This document shows, piece by piece, positions 8,256 through 15,378 of a stretch of 19,942 nt of DNA (its first letter is position 1; each line of letters opens with the position of its first letter). The notes under the pieces are model-generated. The model was not told the DNA's origin and ran no database searches. It saw nothing but the letters and a program-made list of their open reading frames with translations. The position numbers and the translations under genes were made by a program. This DNA is from JBGCED01 sp045106055 (GTDB taxonomy: Bacteria > Pseudomonadota > Alphaproteobacteria > CBDDJK01): positions 1-19,942 of the forward strand of contig JBGCED010000040.1 in assembly GCA_045106055.1 (NCBI GenBank), given 5' to 3'.

Positions 8256-9401
8256 TTATGTCATTCTGATGGTTGGTGATTTTTTCGCCTGATCTTGATC
8301 CGCTGCAAATAGCGCAGCGTGAAGCTGCTTTGCCATGTCAAGATAAGGCTTTGCATGCGCAGATTCAGGGGCGGAAAGCACAATCGCATGCCCTTGATCG
8401 GCAGCAAGGCGAATGTCAATTTCAAGTGGAATCTCGCCCAAAAATGGCACGCCCAGCCGCCCCGCCTCTTTCCTTGCGCCGCCATGCCCAAAAATATGGC
8501 TTTCATGCGCGCAATTTGGACAGATAAACACCGCCATATTTTCAATTAAGCCAAGCACAGGCACATCGGTTTTGCGGAACATATTAAGCCCTTTGCGTGC
8601 ATCAAGCAGCGCAATATCTTGCGGGGTGGATACAATCACCGCACCCGATAATGGGACTTGCTGGGTTAAGGTTAATTGTGCATCGCCCGTGCCAGGGGGC
8701 ATATCCACAACCAGCAAATCCAATTCACCCCAAATCACATCTTTTAACATTTGGCTTAATGCGCCCATCACCATCGGGCCGCGCCAAATTACAGGCTCTT
8801 CTTCGTCAATCACAAAGCCGATTGACATGGTTTTAATGCCATGAACTTCAACCGGCATCATGGTTTTATTATCTGCGGTGCGTGGGGCTTCGCGCTTACC
8901 CAGCATTTTGGGCAATGAAGGCCCGTAAATATCCGCATCCAGCAATCCAACCGACAAGCCAATTTTGGATAAGGCATAGGCTAAATTCACCGCCGTCGTC
9001 GATTTTCCAACCCCGCCCTTGCCGCTTGCAACCGCAATAATATGCTTTACCGCGCCAATGCCTGCGCCATTATCGCCAGCTTGTGTTGCTGCTTGTGTTG
9101 CGGCATGCTGATGCTGATGGGGGGCTGCTTGCTGGCTGGGCGCGCCTGCTTTTTTTTCTGCGGTTAATAGCACCGTGACATTATTAACCCCCGCTTGGCT
9201 GCCAATTAAATCCTCCATCTGTTTTACCAGAGAATCAAATTTTGGCGCATTGCTGCCATTTTCAATATCAATGCTAAGCTGAACCATTTTATGTTTAATG
9301 GTGATGCCGCTAAGGCGTTGATCTGGGTTTAAGCTTGCCCCCGACAAGGGATCATTTAAGGTTGAAAGCAGCTGTTTAATCTTTGCTTCGGTGATTGCCA
9401 T
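8256..9401 (-). CDS. mrp: Mrp/NBP35-family Fe-S cluster carrier ATPase
   Basis: Cytoplasmic P-loop ATPase that carries Fe-S clusters to target proteins (also called ApbC). The 381-residue product has an N-terminal MIP18-like (DUF59) domain at about 1-82, a low-complexity linker at about 85-115 (PHQHQHAATQAATQ), and the Mrp ATPase domain. Walker A with the deviant lysine is SGKGGVGKST (126-135), DADIYGPS (155-162) is typical of the family, Walker B is LLVVDMPPGTGD (229-240), and the cluster-binding pair is CPNC (C294, C297). An AGGGAA on the minus strand lies about 10 bases before the ATG. It sits 67 bases after ccmG and 12 before the CAP gene, between cytochrome c and ubiquinone genes, which fits a respiratory role. 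Confidence 0.95.
   Translation of the reverse strand: MAITEAKIKQLLSTLNDPLSGASLNPDQRLSGITIKHKMVQLSIDIENGSNAPKFDSLVKQMEDLIGSQAGVNNVTVLLTAEKKAGAPSQQAAPHQHQHAATQAATQAGDNGAGIGAVKHIIAVASGKGGVGKSTTAVNLAYALSKIGLSVGLLDADIYGPSLPKMLGKREAPRTADNKTMMPVEVHGIKTMSIGFVIDEEEPVIWRGPMVMGALSQMLKDVIWGELDLLVVDMPPGTGDAQLTLTQQVPLSGAVIVSTPQDIALLDARKGLNMFRKTDVPVLGLIENMAVFICPNCAHESHIFGHGGARKEAGRLGVPFLGEIPLEIDIRLAADQGHAIVLSAPESAHAKPYLDMAKQLHAALFAADQDQAKKSPTIRMT
9079..9118. repeat. Short in-frame repeats coding the Mrp linker
   Basis: Two copies of a 12-base unit (GCTTGTGTTGCT at 9079-9090, GCTTGTGTTGCG at 9091-9102) followed by alternating GCTGAT units. On the minus strand they code AATQAATQ and HQHQH. This kind of repeat can change copy number without breaking frame, so linker length may vary between strains. 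Confidence 0.6.
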
Positions 9402-9468
9402 CTTGTTTAAATTCCCTGATTGATGTTCTTTAAGGATAGATAAGATATAAATGAAAATATTAAAGAGA

Positions 9469-10035
9469 TTATGGTTGTTTTAAAATCATTTCAAGTGCAT
9501 TTAAAAATTCTTGCTTGGTTTCTTCGCTAACCAAAGGCCCTGTATATTTATAACGAATAATGCCGCCCCCATCAATGATATAGGTTTCTGGAACGCCATA
9601 AAGCCCCCATTCAATCGCAGCGCGCCCTTGCGGGTCTTGCGCGATGAGATCATAGGGATTGCCAAGCGCATCAATGAAGCTTACTGCATCTGCTGCTTTA
9701 TCCTTGTAGGCAATGCCGATCATGGATAGATCATCGCGCGCAGCCAAGGATAATAAAAACGGATGTTCCGCCTTGCACGGCACACACCAAGAGGCAAAGA
9801 AATTAACGATCTTAACAGGCTTTAAGCCATGATCTTGGGTTGATAATGCTGATTCTGCTAATCCCGCTGAATATTTTAAATCAAGCGCAGCAAGCGCAAG
9901 CATTGGCGCTGGGCGATCAATCAACACAGAGGGAATGAGCGCAGGGTCGCGCCCAAATTTTAACTGCGCAAAGAAATAACCCGCAAGCACCAAAAATAAA
10001 ATTAAGGGAATAAAAGCAAGATATTTAAACCGCAT
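9469..10035 (-). CDS. ccmG: Cytochrome c maturation thioredoxin-like protein CcmG (DsbE)
   Basis: Membrane-anchored periplasmic thiol-disulfide oxidoreductase that keeps apocytochrome c cysteines reduced for haem attachment. From the ATG at 10035 it is 188 residues: an N-terminal transmembrane anchor (about 5-23), then a thioredoxin fold with FFASWCVPCKAEHP holding the active pair C84/C87 and the GVPETYIID strand with the cis-proline typical of DsbE. This start overlaps the end of ccmF by 11 bases. An in-frame ATG at 10056 would add seven residues (MIKRSSL) and is possible. Longer forms reaching to 10140 are unlikely because they run deep into ccmF. It is the last ccm gene of the cluster; no ccmH follows. 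Confidence 0.93.
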   Translation of the reverse strand: MRFKYLAFIPLILFLVLAGYFFAQLKFGRDPALIPSVLIDRPAPMLALAALDLKYSAGLAESALSTQDHGLKPVKIVNFFASWCVPCKAEHPFLLSLAARDDLSMIGIAYKDKAADAVSFIDALGNPYDLIAQDPQGRAAIEWGLYGVPETYIIDGGGIIRYKYTGPLVSEETKQEFLNALEMILKQP

Positions 10036-12064
10036 CAGGCTGCTTCTTTTGATCATGGGATAGAGCAGATGATGGTGTGCTTTTCGTTGCGGTTGGAACG
10101 CCCAGCCGCAATCTGCGATCCACAAGCGACAGCCCCGCACCGATCACCATCAATAATGAACCCAGCCACATATAAGGCACCAACGGCTTTATATATAGGC
10201 GCAAAACATAGCCATCATTTGCAGCATTTTCATCAACTTCGCCCAATACAGCATAGACATCGCCGCGCCAGCTGCTTTCAATCGCGGCCTCGGTCGTTTC
10301 CATATCCCCGCCAACATAACGCCTGCGCTCTGGATAAAGATAATGGGCATCATTGCCGTTATGCGCGATTAAGATTTTACCCTCAATCGCATTGTAATTT
10401 TGCATTTGCTTTTGGGTAACCGCTTCCAGCATAAAGCTGTAATTGCCAAGCGATACAGTATCGCCCAATTTTACGCGTGTGATCAATTCTTGGGTTAGCA
10501 CCGATGCGCCCAGCGCGCCCGCAACAATCAGCCCAAGCCCAAAATGGGCAAGGCTCATCCCCCATACGCTGCCAGGTAAGCGCCATAGGCGGCGGGTTAG
10601 GGCGTGCTGGATGCTGATTTTATGATGGGGGCGGGCTTGCCGCCAAAGGCTGGTAAGGGTGCTGGTGCAAACCCAGCCCGCAATCCCCAGCCCCGTTAGC
10701 GCATAAAGCCATTCACGATCATAAATAAAGGCCCCAATCAGGGCGATGGCAAGGCTGAATGCCATTGCAACGCTTAGCAAGCGCAAAGCTTGCGCCAAGT
10801 CGGCGCGTTTCCAGCTAAGCAAACCGCCAACGCCAACGCTTAATAATAAGGGCAGCATTAAAGGCCCAAAGGTCGCATTGAAATAAGGCGGGCCGATTGA
10901 TAATTTATCCCCGCCAATCACATCAAGAAATAAGGGGTAAAGCGTTCCAAGCAACACGGTTGCAAGCGCACAGGTTAATAGGATATTATTCAGCATCAAC
11001 GCGCCTTCGCGGCTGATCGGTTGAAACAGGCTTTCGCCTTTTAAAGTGGGGGCGCGCAGTGCAAATAGGGTAAGCCCGCCCGCAATCGCAACCACCAAGA
11101 TCATTAAAATGAAAACGCCGCGATCTGGATCGGTCGCAAAGGCATGAACCGAGGTTAATACGCCTGAACGCACCAAAAATGTTCCAATCAGGCTTAGGCT
11201 AAAGGCGATGATTGCCAGCAGCAAAGTCCAGCTTTTCATGGTGGCGCGCTTTTCCATCACAATCGCGGTATGAAGCAGCGCGGTTGCTGCCAGCCACGGC
11301 ATTAAGCTTGCATTTTCAACAGGGTCCCAGAACCAAAAGCCGCCCCAACCAAGCTCATAATACGCCCACCAGCTGCCAAGCGCGATTCCTGCGGTTAAAA
11401 ACCCCCATGAAATTAGCGCCCAAGGGCGCATCCAGCGGGCAAAGGCAGCATCAACCCGCCCTTCCAGCAGGCCAGCAATCGCAAAGGAATAAAGCAAGGA
11501 TAAGCCAACATAGCCCAAATAAAGCAGGGGAGGGTGAAAGGCAAGCCCAGGGTCTTGAAGCAAGGGATTAAGCGATTGCCCCTCTAGCGGGGGGGGGACA
11601 ATCCGTTCAAATGGGTTTGAAGTGAAAATCAGAAATAATAAAAAGGCAACCGCAATCATCGCTTGCACCGAGATTACTTTTGCTTTCAGGCTATCTGGCA
11701 AATCCTTGCCAAATAAACCAACCAAAGTGCCAAAAAAGGCAAGCACCAAACACCATAATAGCATTGATCCTTCATGGTTGCCCCAGCTTGCTGAAACCTT
11801 ATAAAGCATGGGTTGCAGGGAATGGGAATGTTTGGCAACCAATGCGATTGAAAAATCAGAAAGGATAAATCCCTTTACAAGCAATGCGCTTGCAACGCTA
11901 AGCGCGGCAAATTGCAGCGCCGCAAACGGGAAGCCCAGCTGCATCCATTGATTGTTCCTAAGGTAAGATCCAGCGATTGGCACAATGGCTTGCAAAACCG
12001 CAAAGCCAAGCCCAAGCGATAGGGCAAAATGACCAATTTCAGCAAGGGATAATCCAAAATTCAT
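10025..12064 (-). CDS. ccmF: Cytochrome c haem lyase subunit CcmF
   Basis: Large integral membrane protein that takes haem from CcmE and, with CcmH/CcmI, attaches it to apocytochrome c on the periplasmic side. The 679-residue length is typical. It is strongly hydrophobic throughout with many membrane segments. The haem-handling WWD domain WGGFWFWDPVENASLMPWL lies at about 240-258, and conserved FHPP (H177) and LLHTAIVMEK (H266) supply candidate haem-ligand histidines. NHEGSMLLW near residue 96 is another family signature. ccmE ends one base before the ATG, with AGG directly abutting the start codon, so translation is probably coupled. ccmG overlaps its 3' end. Confidence 0.97.
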   Translation of the reverse strand: MNFGLSLAEIGHFALSLGLGFAVLQAIVPIAGSYLRNNQWMQLGFPFAALQFAALSVASALLVKGFILSDFSIALVAKHSHSLQPMLYKVSASWGNHEGSMLLWCLVLAFFGTLVGLFGKDLPDSLKAKVISVQAMIAVAFLLFLIFTSNPFERIVPPPLEGQSLNPLLQDPGLAFHPPLLYLGYVGLSLLYSFAIAGLLEGRVDAAFARWMRPWALISWGFLTAGIALGSWWAYYELGWGGFWFWDPVENASLMPWLAATALLHTAIVMEKRATMKSWTLLLAIIAFSLSLIGTFLVRSGVLTSVHAFATDPDRGVFILMILVVAIAGGLTLFALRAPTLKGESLFQPISREGALMLNNILLTCALATVLLGTLYPLFLDVIGGDKLSIGPPYFNATFGPLMLPLLLSVGVGGLLSWKRADLAQALRLLSVAMAFSLAIALIGAFIYDREWLYALTGLGIAGWVCTSTLTSLWRQARPHHKISIQHALTRRLWRLPGSVWGMSLAHFGLGLIVAGALGASVLTQELITRVKLGDTVSLGNYSFMLEAVTQKQMQNYNAIEGKILIAHNGNDAHYLYPERRRYVGGDMETTEAAIESSWRGDVYAVLGEVDENAANDGYVLRLYIKPLVPYMWLGSLLMVIGAGLSLVDRRLRLGVPTATKSTPSSALSHDQKKQPDAV

Positions 12065-12065
12065 C

Positions 12066-12596
12066 CTATTTTTTCGCCCCTTCTTTTTGTGCGCCTTGCC
12101 CCTCTTGTGCGCCCTTCCCCTCTTGCTCGCCCTGCCATGTGCCAGCGCGCTTCATGGCTTCAACCGCTTCTGCGGGCATATAGGTTTCATCATGCTTTGC
12201 AAGCACTTCTTGGGCGATGAATTGCCCGTTTGAATTTAAGCTGCCAAGCGCAACAACGCCTTGCCCTTCGCGAAATAGATCAGGCAGCAAGCCTTGAAAT
12301 TGAACCGCAACCGTGTGAACGCCATCTTCTATGGCAAATTCAATCACACCATTTTGATCGGCGCGTTTCACGCTATCCATCGCCACCAGCCCGCCCAGCC
12401 TGAAATTGCGATCGGTTTCAACCTTGCCCGCCATAATATCGCTTGGCCCATGAAAGAAAACGATGGATTCTTGGAAGGCAAGCAGGATTAGCCCAACCGC
12501 TAGGGTCAATAATAAACCGCCCGCAGCAAGCAGCTTAATGCGCATTTTGCGGCGCAAGATCGCGGGGGATATGCCTGTTTTTTTTAATTTGCTCAT
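12066..12596 (-). CDS. ccmE: Haem chaperone CcmE
   Basis: Periplasmic haem chaperone, anchored in the membrane, that receives haem covalently on a histidine and passes it to CcmF. The 176 residues comprise a basic cytoplasmic start, one transmembrane segment (about 20-41), the OB-fold domain (VFFHGPSD through VVALGSL), and the haem-binding motif LAKHDETYMP with H135 and Y139. After the motif comes a Gly/Gln/Glu/Lys-rich tail with an EGKGAQ/EGQGAQ repeat, longer than needed for function. It follows ccmD by 6 bases and precedes ccmF by 1 base. Confidence 0.97.
   Translation of the reverse strand: MSKLKKTGISPAILRRKMRIKLLAAGGLLLTLAVGLILLAFQESIVFFHGPSDIMAGKVETDRNFRLGGLVAMDSVKRADQNGVIEFAIEDGVHTVAVQFQGLLPDLFREGQGVVALGSLNSNGQFIAQEVLAKHDETYMPAEAVEAMKRAGTWQGEQEGKGAQEGQGAQKEGAKK
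12087..12136. repeat. 18-bp imperfect tandem repeat in the 3' end of ccmE
   Basis: Two 18-base units (12087-12104 and 12105-12122, differing at two bases) and a partial third to 12136. On the minus strand each unit codes one hexapeptide, EGKGAQ then EGQGAQ, in the flexible C-terminal tail of CcmE. The unit length keeps frame, so copy-number change would only alter tail length. Confidence 0.7.
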
Positions 12597-12602
12597 AAGG
12601 AT

Positions 12603-12734
12603 TTAATCTTTTTCCAGCTGTTTCAAGGCATTGATGCTGCGCTTGCGCGCAATCCAGCAATAAGCGCAAAGCCCGATTAATAAGGCAAAGCCCGCCGCAT
12701 AGGATCCAAATACAAAGCCAGCATAACTCATCAT
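12603..12734 (-). CDS. ccmD: Haem exporter small subunit CcmD
   Basis: Small inner-membrane protein that stabilises the CcmABC-haem-CcmE complex. The 43-residue product starts MMSYAGFVFGSYAAGF, has one transmembrane helix (about 8-28), and ends in a charged tail (ARKRSINALKQLEKD), the usual CcmD layout. The start is set by the ATGA overlap with the ccmC stop (ATG at 12734-12732 on the minus strand, TGA at 12733-12731). A longer reading from 12800 would lie inside ccmC and is rejected. The second ATG is immediately adjacent. Identification rests on size, topology and its place between ccmC and ccmE, since the family is poorly conserved. Confidence 0.88.
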   Translation of the reverse strand: MMSYAGFVFGSYAAGFALLIGLCAYCWIARKRSINALKQLEKD

Positions 12735-13513
12735 GCCCCCCAATTGCGCAAGGCGATTTGTTTTAATTTCACTTGATTTGTAAGGGTGCGAACCCGCCAA
12801 ATTACCAGCACCATAAATAATAGGCTAAAAGCAAGCATCATCCATAATAAAGGAATAAGCATCGCAGAATCAAGGGTTGGTCCGCCGATTCTAAGCAAGC
12901 TAGCTGGCTGATGCAGGCTGTTCCACCAATCAACTGAAAATTTAATGATGGGTAAATTTACCGTTCCAACCAGCGCCAAAATCGCCGCAGGCTTTGCGCC
13001 GCGCCCAATTTCTTCAAAGCCATTTGCAAGCGCCATATAGCCAATATAAAGAAAAAATAAAATTAACATCGAGGTCAGCCGCGCATCCCACACCCAATAA
13101 GTGCCCCACATTGGTTTGCCCCATAATGCCCCCGTCACCAAGCAGATTAAGGTAAAAACCGCCCCAGGCAAAGCAGCAGCGCGCGCCAGCATATCCCCAA
13201 GCGGATGCGCCCAGATTAAATAGCTAAGGCTGCCAAATGCCATGACCGCATAAGCAAGCAGCCCAAGATAGGCAGCTGGCACATGCAAATACATGATCCT
13301 TACCGTGTCGCCTTGCTGGTAATCTGGCGGGGATTGAATAAGCCCATAATAAAGCCCCACCCCTAAGCTGATGGCGGTTGCAATCAATAAATAAGGCATC
13401 AACCATTCCCCCACCTTTAAAAAACGCGTGGGATTGGCAAGCCACTGCCAATTTTTGATTTGCCAGTTTTTGGTTCTGTTTTTAGCGGCGGGCTGATGCT
13501 GGGGTGCTTGCAC
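12731..13513 (-). CDS. ccmC: Haem transporter subunit CcmC
   Basis: Six-helix membrane protein that presents haem to CcmE as part of the CcmABCD complex. From a GTG at 13513 it is 260 residues. The WWD signature reads WGTYWVWDARLTS (about 136-148), flanked by the two haem-ligand histidines in YLHVPAAY (H77) and WWNSLHQPAS (H201). No ATG allows a full-length protein. GTG is preferred because GGA lies 6 bases upstream; a TTG at 13534 without a Shine-Dalgarno sequence would add seven residues. The N-terminus has a hydrophilic stretch of about 30 residues before the first helix, longer than in E. coli. It is the first gene of the cluster; ccmA and ccmB are not upstream, so the ABC part of the complex must be encoded elsewhere. 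Confidence 0.94.
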   Translation of the reverse strand: MQAPQHQPAAKNRTKNWQIKNWQWLANPTRFLKVGEWLMPYLLIATAISLGVGLYYGLIQSPPDYQQGDTVRIMYLHVPAAYLGLLAYAVMAFGSLSYLIWAHPLGDMLARAAALPGAVFTLICLVTGALWGKPMWGTYWVWDARLTSMLILFFLYIGYMALANGFEEIGRGAKPAAILALVGTVNLPIIKFSVDWWNSLHQPASLLRIGGPTLDSAMLIPLLWMMLAFSLLFMVLVIWRVRTLTNQVKLKQIALRNWGA

Positions 13514-13519
13514 GATTAT

Positions 13520-13523
13520 TCCA
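13520..13523 (-). promoter_or_regulatory. Weak ribosome binding site favouring the GTG start of ccmC
   Basis: TGGA on the minus strand, 6 bases before the GTG at 13513. The competing TTG at 13534 has only A/T-rich sequence upstream. Confidence 0.4.
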
Positions 13524-13538
13524 TAAATTAACAAATAT

Positions 13539-13583
13539 TGAAATAAACAGATATTGCCTGTTTTTCAGTGAAATAAACATATA
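13539..13583. repeat. Two 15-bp direct repeats in the ccmC upstream region
   Basis: TGAAATAAACA-N-ATA occurs at 13539-13553 and 13569-13583 (plus-strand reading), identical at 14 of 15 positions and exactly 30 bases apart, close to three helical turns. The second copy overlaps the candidate -10 box of the ccm promoter; the first lies just upstream of the ccmC start. The spacing and position suggest paired operator sites, but no known regulator consensus is recognised. Confidence 0.6.
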
Positions 13584-13606
13584 GTTAAAATATAGCTTAA
13601 TCTCAA
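13578..13606 (-). promoter_or_regulatory. Candidate promoter of the ccmCDEFG operon
   Basis: On the minus strand, TTGAGA (plus 13601-13606) and TATATG (plus 13578-13583) are separated by 17 bases. The -35 matches the sigma-70 consensus at five of six positions and the -10 at four. Predicted transcription begins near 13571, about 40-60 bases before ccmC. Confidence 0.42.
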
Positions 13607-13622
13607 GCATATTCTTGCTTGA
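13603..13622. promoter_or_regulatory. Inverted repeat overlapping the candidate ccm -35 box
   Basis: TCAAGCA-TATTCT-TGCTTGA is a perfect 7-bp inverted repeat with a 6-base gap. It overlaps four bases of the -35 hexamer of the predicted ccm promoter. No T-run follows on either strand, so an operator is more likely than a terminator. Confidence 0.4.
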
Positions 13623-13681
13623 TCATTCCAAAGTTACAGGTTAAAAGAAGCAAAATGTCATCCATGGTGATGGCGCGTTAT

Positions 13682-13710
13682 TTGATGTATGGGCTGTTTA
13701 AAACATTAAA
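13682..13710 (+). promoter_or_regulatory. Candidate promoter of the tRNA-Leu gene
   Basis: TTGATG at 13682-13687, a 17-base spacer, and ATTAAA at 13705-13710. Transcription would start a few bases before the tRNA at 13721. The spacing is ideal but the -10 match is poor. Confidence 0.3.
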
Positions 13711-13720
13711 GCATAAATTA

Positions 13721-13806
13721 GCGAGCGTGGCGGAACGGTATACGCAGCAGACTTAAAATCTGCCCCCCGTATGGGGTTGAGGGTTCGAATCCCTCCGCTC
13801 GCACCA
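13721..13806 (+). tRNA. tRNA-Leu (anticodon UAA)
   Basis: An 86-base cloverleaf with encoded CCA. The acceptor stem GCGAGCG (13721-13727) pairs with CGCTCGC (13796-13802), followed by discriminator A and CCA. The anticodon stem GCAGA/TCTGC encloses loop CTTAAAA, giving anticodon TAA at 13754-13756, which reads UUA/UUG. The long variable arm (CCCC-GTAT-GGGG type, about 13764-13778) marks a class II tRNA, consistent with leucine. The T arm is GAGGG-TTCGAAT-CCCTC. It stands alone, divergent from ccmC and upstream of tig; I see no terminator before tig. Confidence 0.97.
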
Positions 13807-13890
13807 TAAATTTAAGCGATTAATGATGGATAGGCTGCCCAATATGGCTTAACCCAATTTATATGATGATCATAGGAATAGATAAATATT

Positions 13891-15333
13891 ATGGAAATTA
13901 CCGACATCCAAACCGAAGGCCTAAGCCGTGAATATAAATTAACATGGTCAGCAGACGAGATTGATGGGCTTGTAACCAGCATTATCAGCACCAAATATCG
14001 CGATGTGAATATGCCAGGCTTTCGCCCTGGGAAAGCACCGATAAAATTATTAAAACAACGCTTTGGCGATGCGGTATTGCGCGAAGCGCTGGATCAATTA
14101 TTTGATGAAGGCACAAAGCATTTGATCGAATCAAAGGGGCTTGAAAATAATGTTGGCTTTAATTCCAGCAATGATTCTTATGAAAAGGGCAAGGATTTGG
14201 CGGTGAATATTCTGGTTGATCTCAGCCCAGAATTTGAACCGATGGATTTTTCAAAAATCAGCCTAACGGAATTAAAACCTGTTCCAGATGATGCAAGGCT
14301 TGATGAAGCGCTTGGCGATATTGCCAAACAAAACCGCGAACAAGAAGCGGTGAAACGGGCTGCGAAAAAAGGGGATATGGTTGATATTGACTTTGAAGGC
14401 TATTTGAATAATGAAGCCTTTCCAGGCGGTAAGGCAGAACATAGCAAGCTGGAAATTGGCGCAGGGCAGTTTATCCCAGGCTTTGAAGAAAATTTTATTG
14501 GTAAAAAAGCAGGGGATTCTGTCGATTTTGATGTTGATTTTCCAAGCGATTATCAAGCCGAAAATTTGGCTGGCAAGACCGCCCATTTTAAATGTAAAGT
14601 CCATGAAGTGCTGGTTTTAAAAGACCGCGCCATTGATGATGAACTTGCAAAAACGCTGGGCATGGAAGATTTGAATCAGCTGAAATCAAGGCTGAAAGAA
14701 GATTATACACAGCGGCTTTCTGCACAAACCAGCGAAATGATGCAAATTAAATTAATGGATGCCTTAAATGATGCGCATGATTTTGAATTGCCATCGCGCA
14801 TGGTTGATCGTGAATTTGATAATATTTGGCCGCGCGTCAAGCACGCCATGGAACATGATCATCTTGACCCTGATGATCAAGGAAAAGATGAAGCGACGCT
14901 GAATGCAGATTATCGTAAAATCGCACAGCGCAGGGTAAGGCTTGGGCTGTTGCTTGCGGATGTTGCAAAACGCGGATCGATAGCTGTTGCAGATGATGAA
15001 ATTCAGCAACATATGATCAAGCGGATTACATCCATGCCGCAAGAAACGCAGGGGCAATATATTCAAATGCTTTCCAATGAACAGCAGCGCAATCAAATGA
15101 TGGAATCATTTAAAGCAGAATTGCTGGAAGAAAAAACCATCGGCTTTATCAAAGAGCAAGCAACGATTACAGTTGAGGAAATTCCTGAAACAGAGATTGA
15201 AGCAAGGCTTGCAGCAGAATCAGGGGAAGCTGTAATGGTGGAAGATTCAAAAAAGGCGAAACCTAAAAAAGCAGCAGCCAAAAAGCCAGCCGCAAAAAAG
15301 GAAAGCGCAAAGAAAGCGACCCCTGAAGCGTAA
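13891..15333 (+). CDS. tig: Trigger factor
   Basis: Ribosome-associated chaperone and peptidyl-prolyl isomerase acting on nascent chains at the exit tunnel. The 480 residues show the ribosome-binding N-domain with its GFRPGKAP signature (43-50), an FKBP-type isomerase domain (about 158-240, with DIDFEGYLNN and IPGFEENFIGKKAGD), the helical C-domain, and a Lys/Ala/Pro-rich tail from about 450 that is absent in E. coli but seen in alphaproteobacteria. AGGA lies about 13 bases before the ATG, slightly far. The common tig-clpP-clpX order is not present: lpxD comes next after 45 bases. No promoter is clearly visible between the tRNA and tig. Confidence 0.97.
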   Translation: MEITDIQTEGLSREYKLTWSADEIDGLVTSIISTKYRDVNMPGFRPGKAPIKLLKQRFGDAVLREALDQLFDEGTKHLIESKGLENNVGFNSSNDSYEKGKDLAVNILVDLSPEFEPMDFSKISLTELKPVPDDARLDEALGDIAKQNREQEAVKRAAKKGDMVDIDFEGYLNNEAFPGGKAEHSKLEIGAGQFIPGFEENFIGKKAGDSVDFDVDFPSDYQAENLAGKTAHFKCKVHEVLVLKDRAIDDELAKTLGMEDLNQLKSRLKEDYTQRLSAQTSEMMQIKLMDALNDAHDFELPSRMVDREFDNIWPRVKHAMEHDHLDPDDQGKDEATLNADYRKIAQRRVRLGLLLADVAKRGSIAVADDEIQQHMIKRITSMPQETQGQYIQMLSNEQQRNQMMESFKAELLEEKTIGFIKEQATITVEEIPETEIEARLAAESGEAVMVEDSKKAKPKKAAAKKPAAKKESAKKATPEA

Positions 15334-15377
15334 ATAGCGAAGCATAAATGGTGCGGCATAAATAGCGAAGAATAAAT
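15331..15377. repeat. Near-tandem duplication in the tig-lpxD gap
   Basis: TAAATAGCGAAGCATAAAT (15331-15349) recurs as TAAATAGCGAAGAATAAAT (15359-15377), one mismatch in 19, with a 28-base period. The first copy includes the tig stop codon; the second ends just before the lpxD start and holds its GAAG ribosome-binding candidate. It looks like a recent local duplication. Confidence 0.75.
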
Positions 15378-15378
15378 C

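Noticed and set aside
8413..8844. 143-codon open frame on the plus strand
   Set aside because: It is antisense to mrp over the Walker B and CPNC region, with no recognisable domain or convincing ribosome binding site.
10036..10140. Longer N-terminus for CcmG beginning MRGCRLW
   Set aside because: It would overlap ccmF by more than 100 bases and put a non-signal-like stretch before the obvious membrane anchor.
11212..11571. 119-codon open frame on the plus strand
   Set aside because: It is antisense to the ccmF WWD region; the composition is that of a reversed membrane gene.
13619..13633. FNR/FixK-type box (TTGAT-N4-ATCAA) before the ccm operon
   Set aside because: Only the first half-site, TTGAT, matches; the second half reads CCAAA.
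13721..13806. tRNA-Leu as an integration site for a mobile element
   Set aside because: I found no second copy of the tRNA 3' end in the window, and no integrase or phage-like gene nearby.
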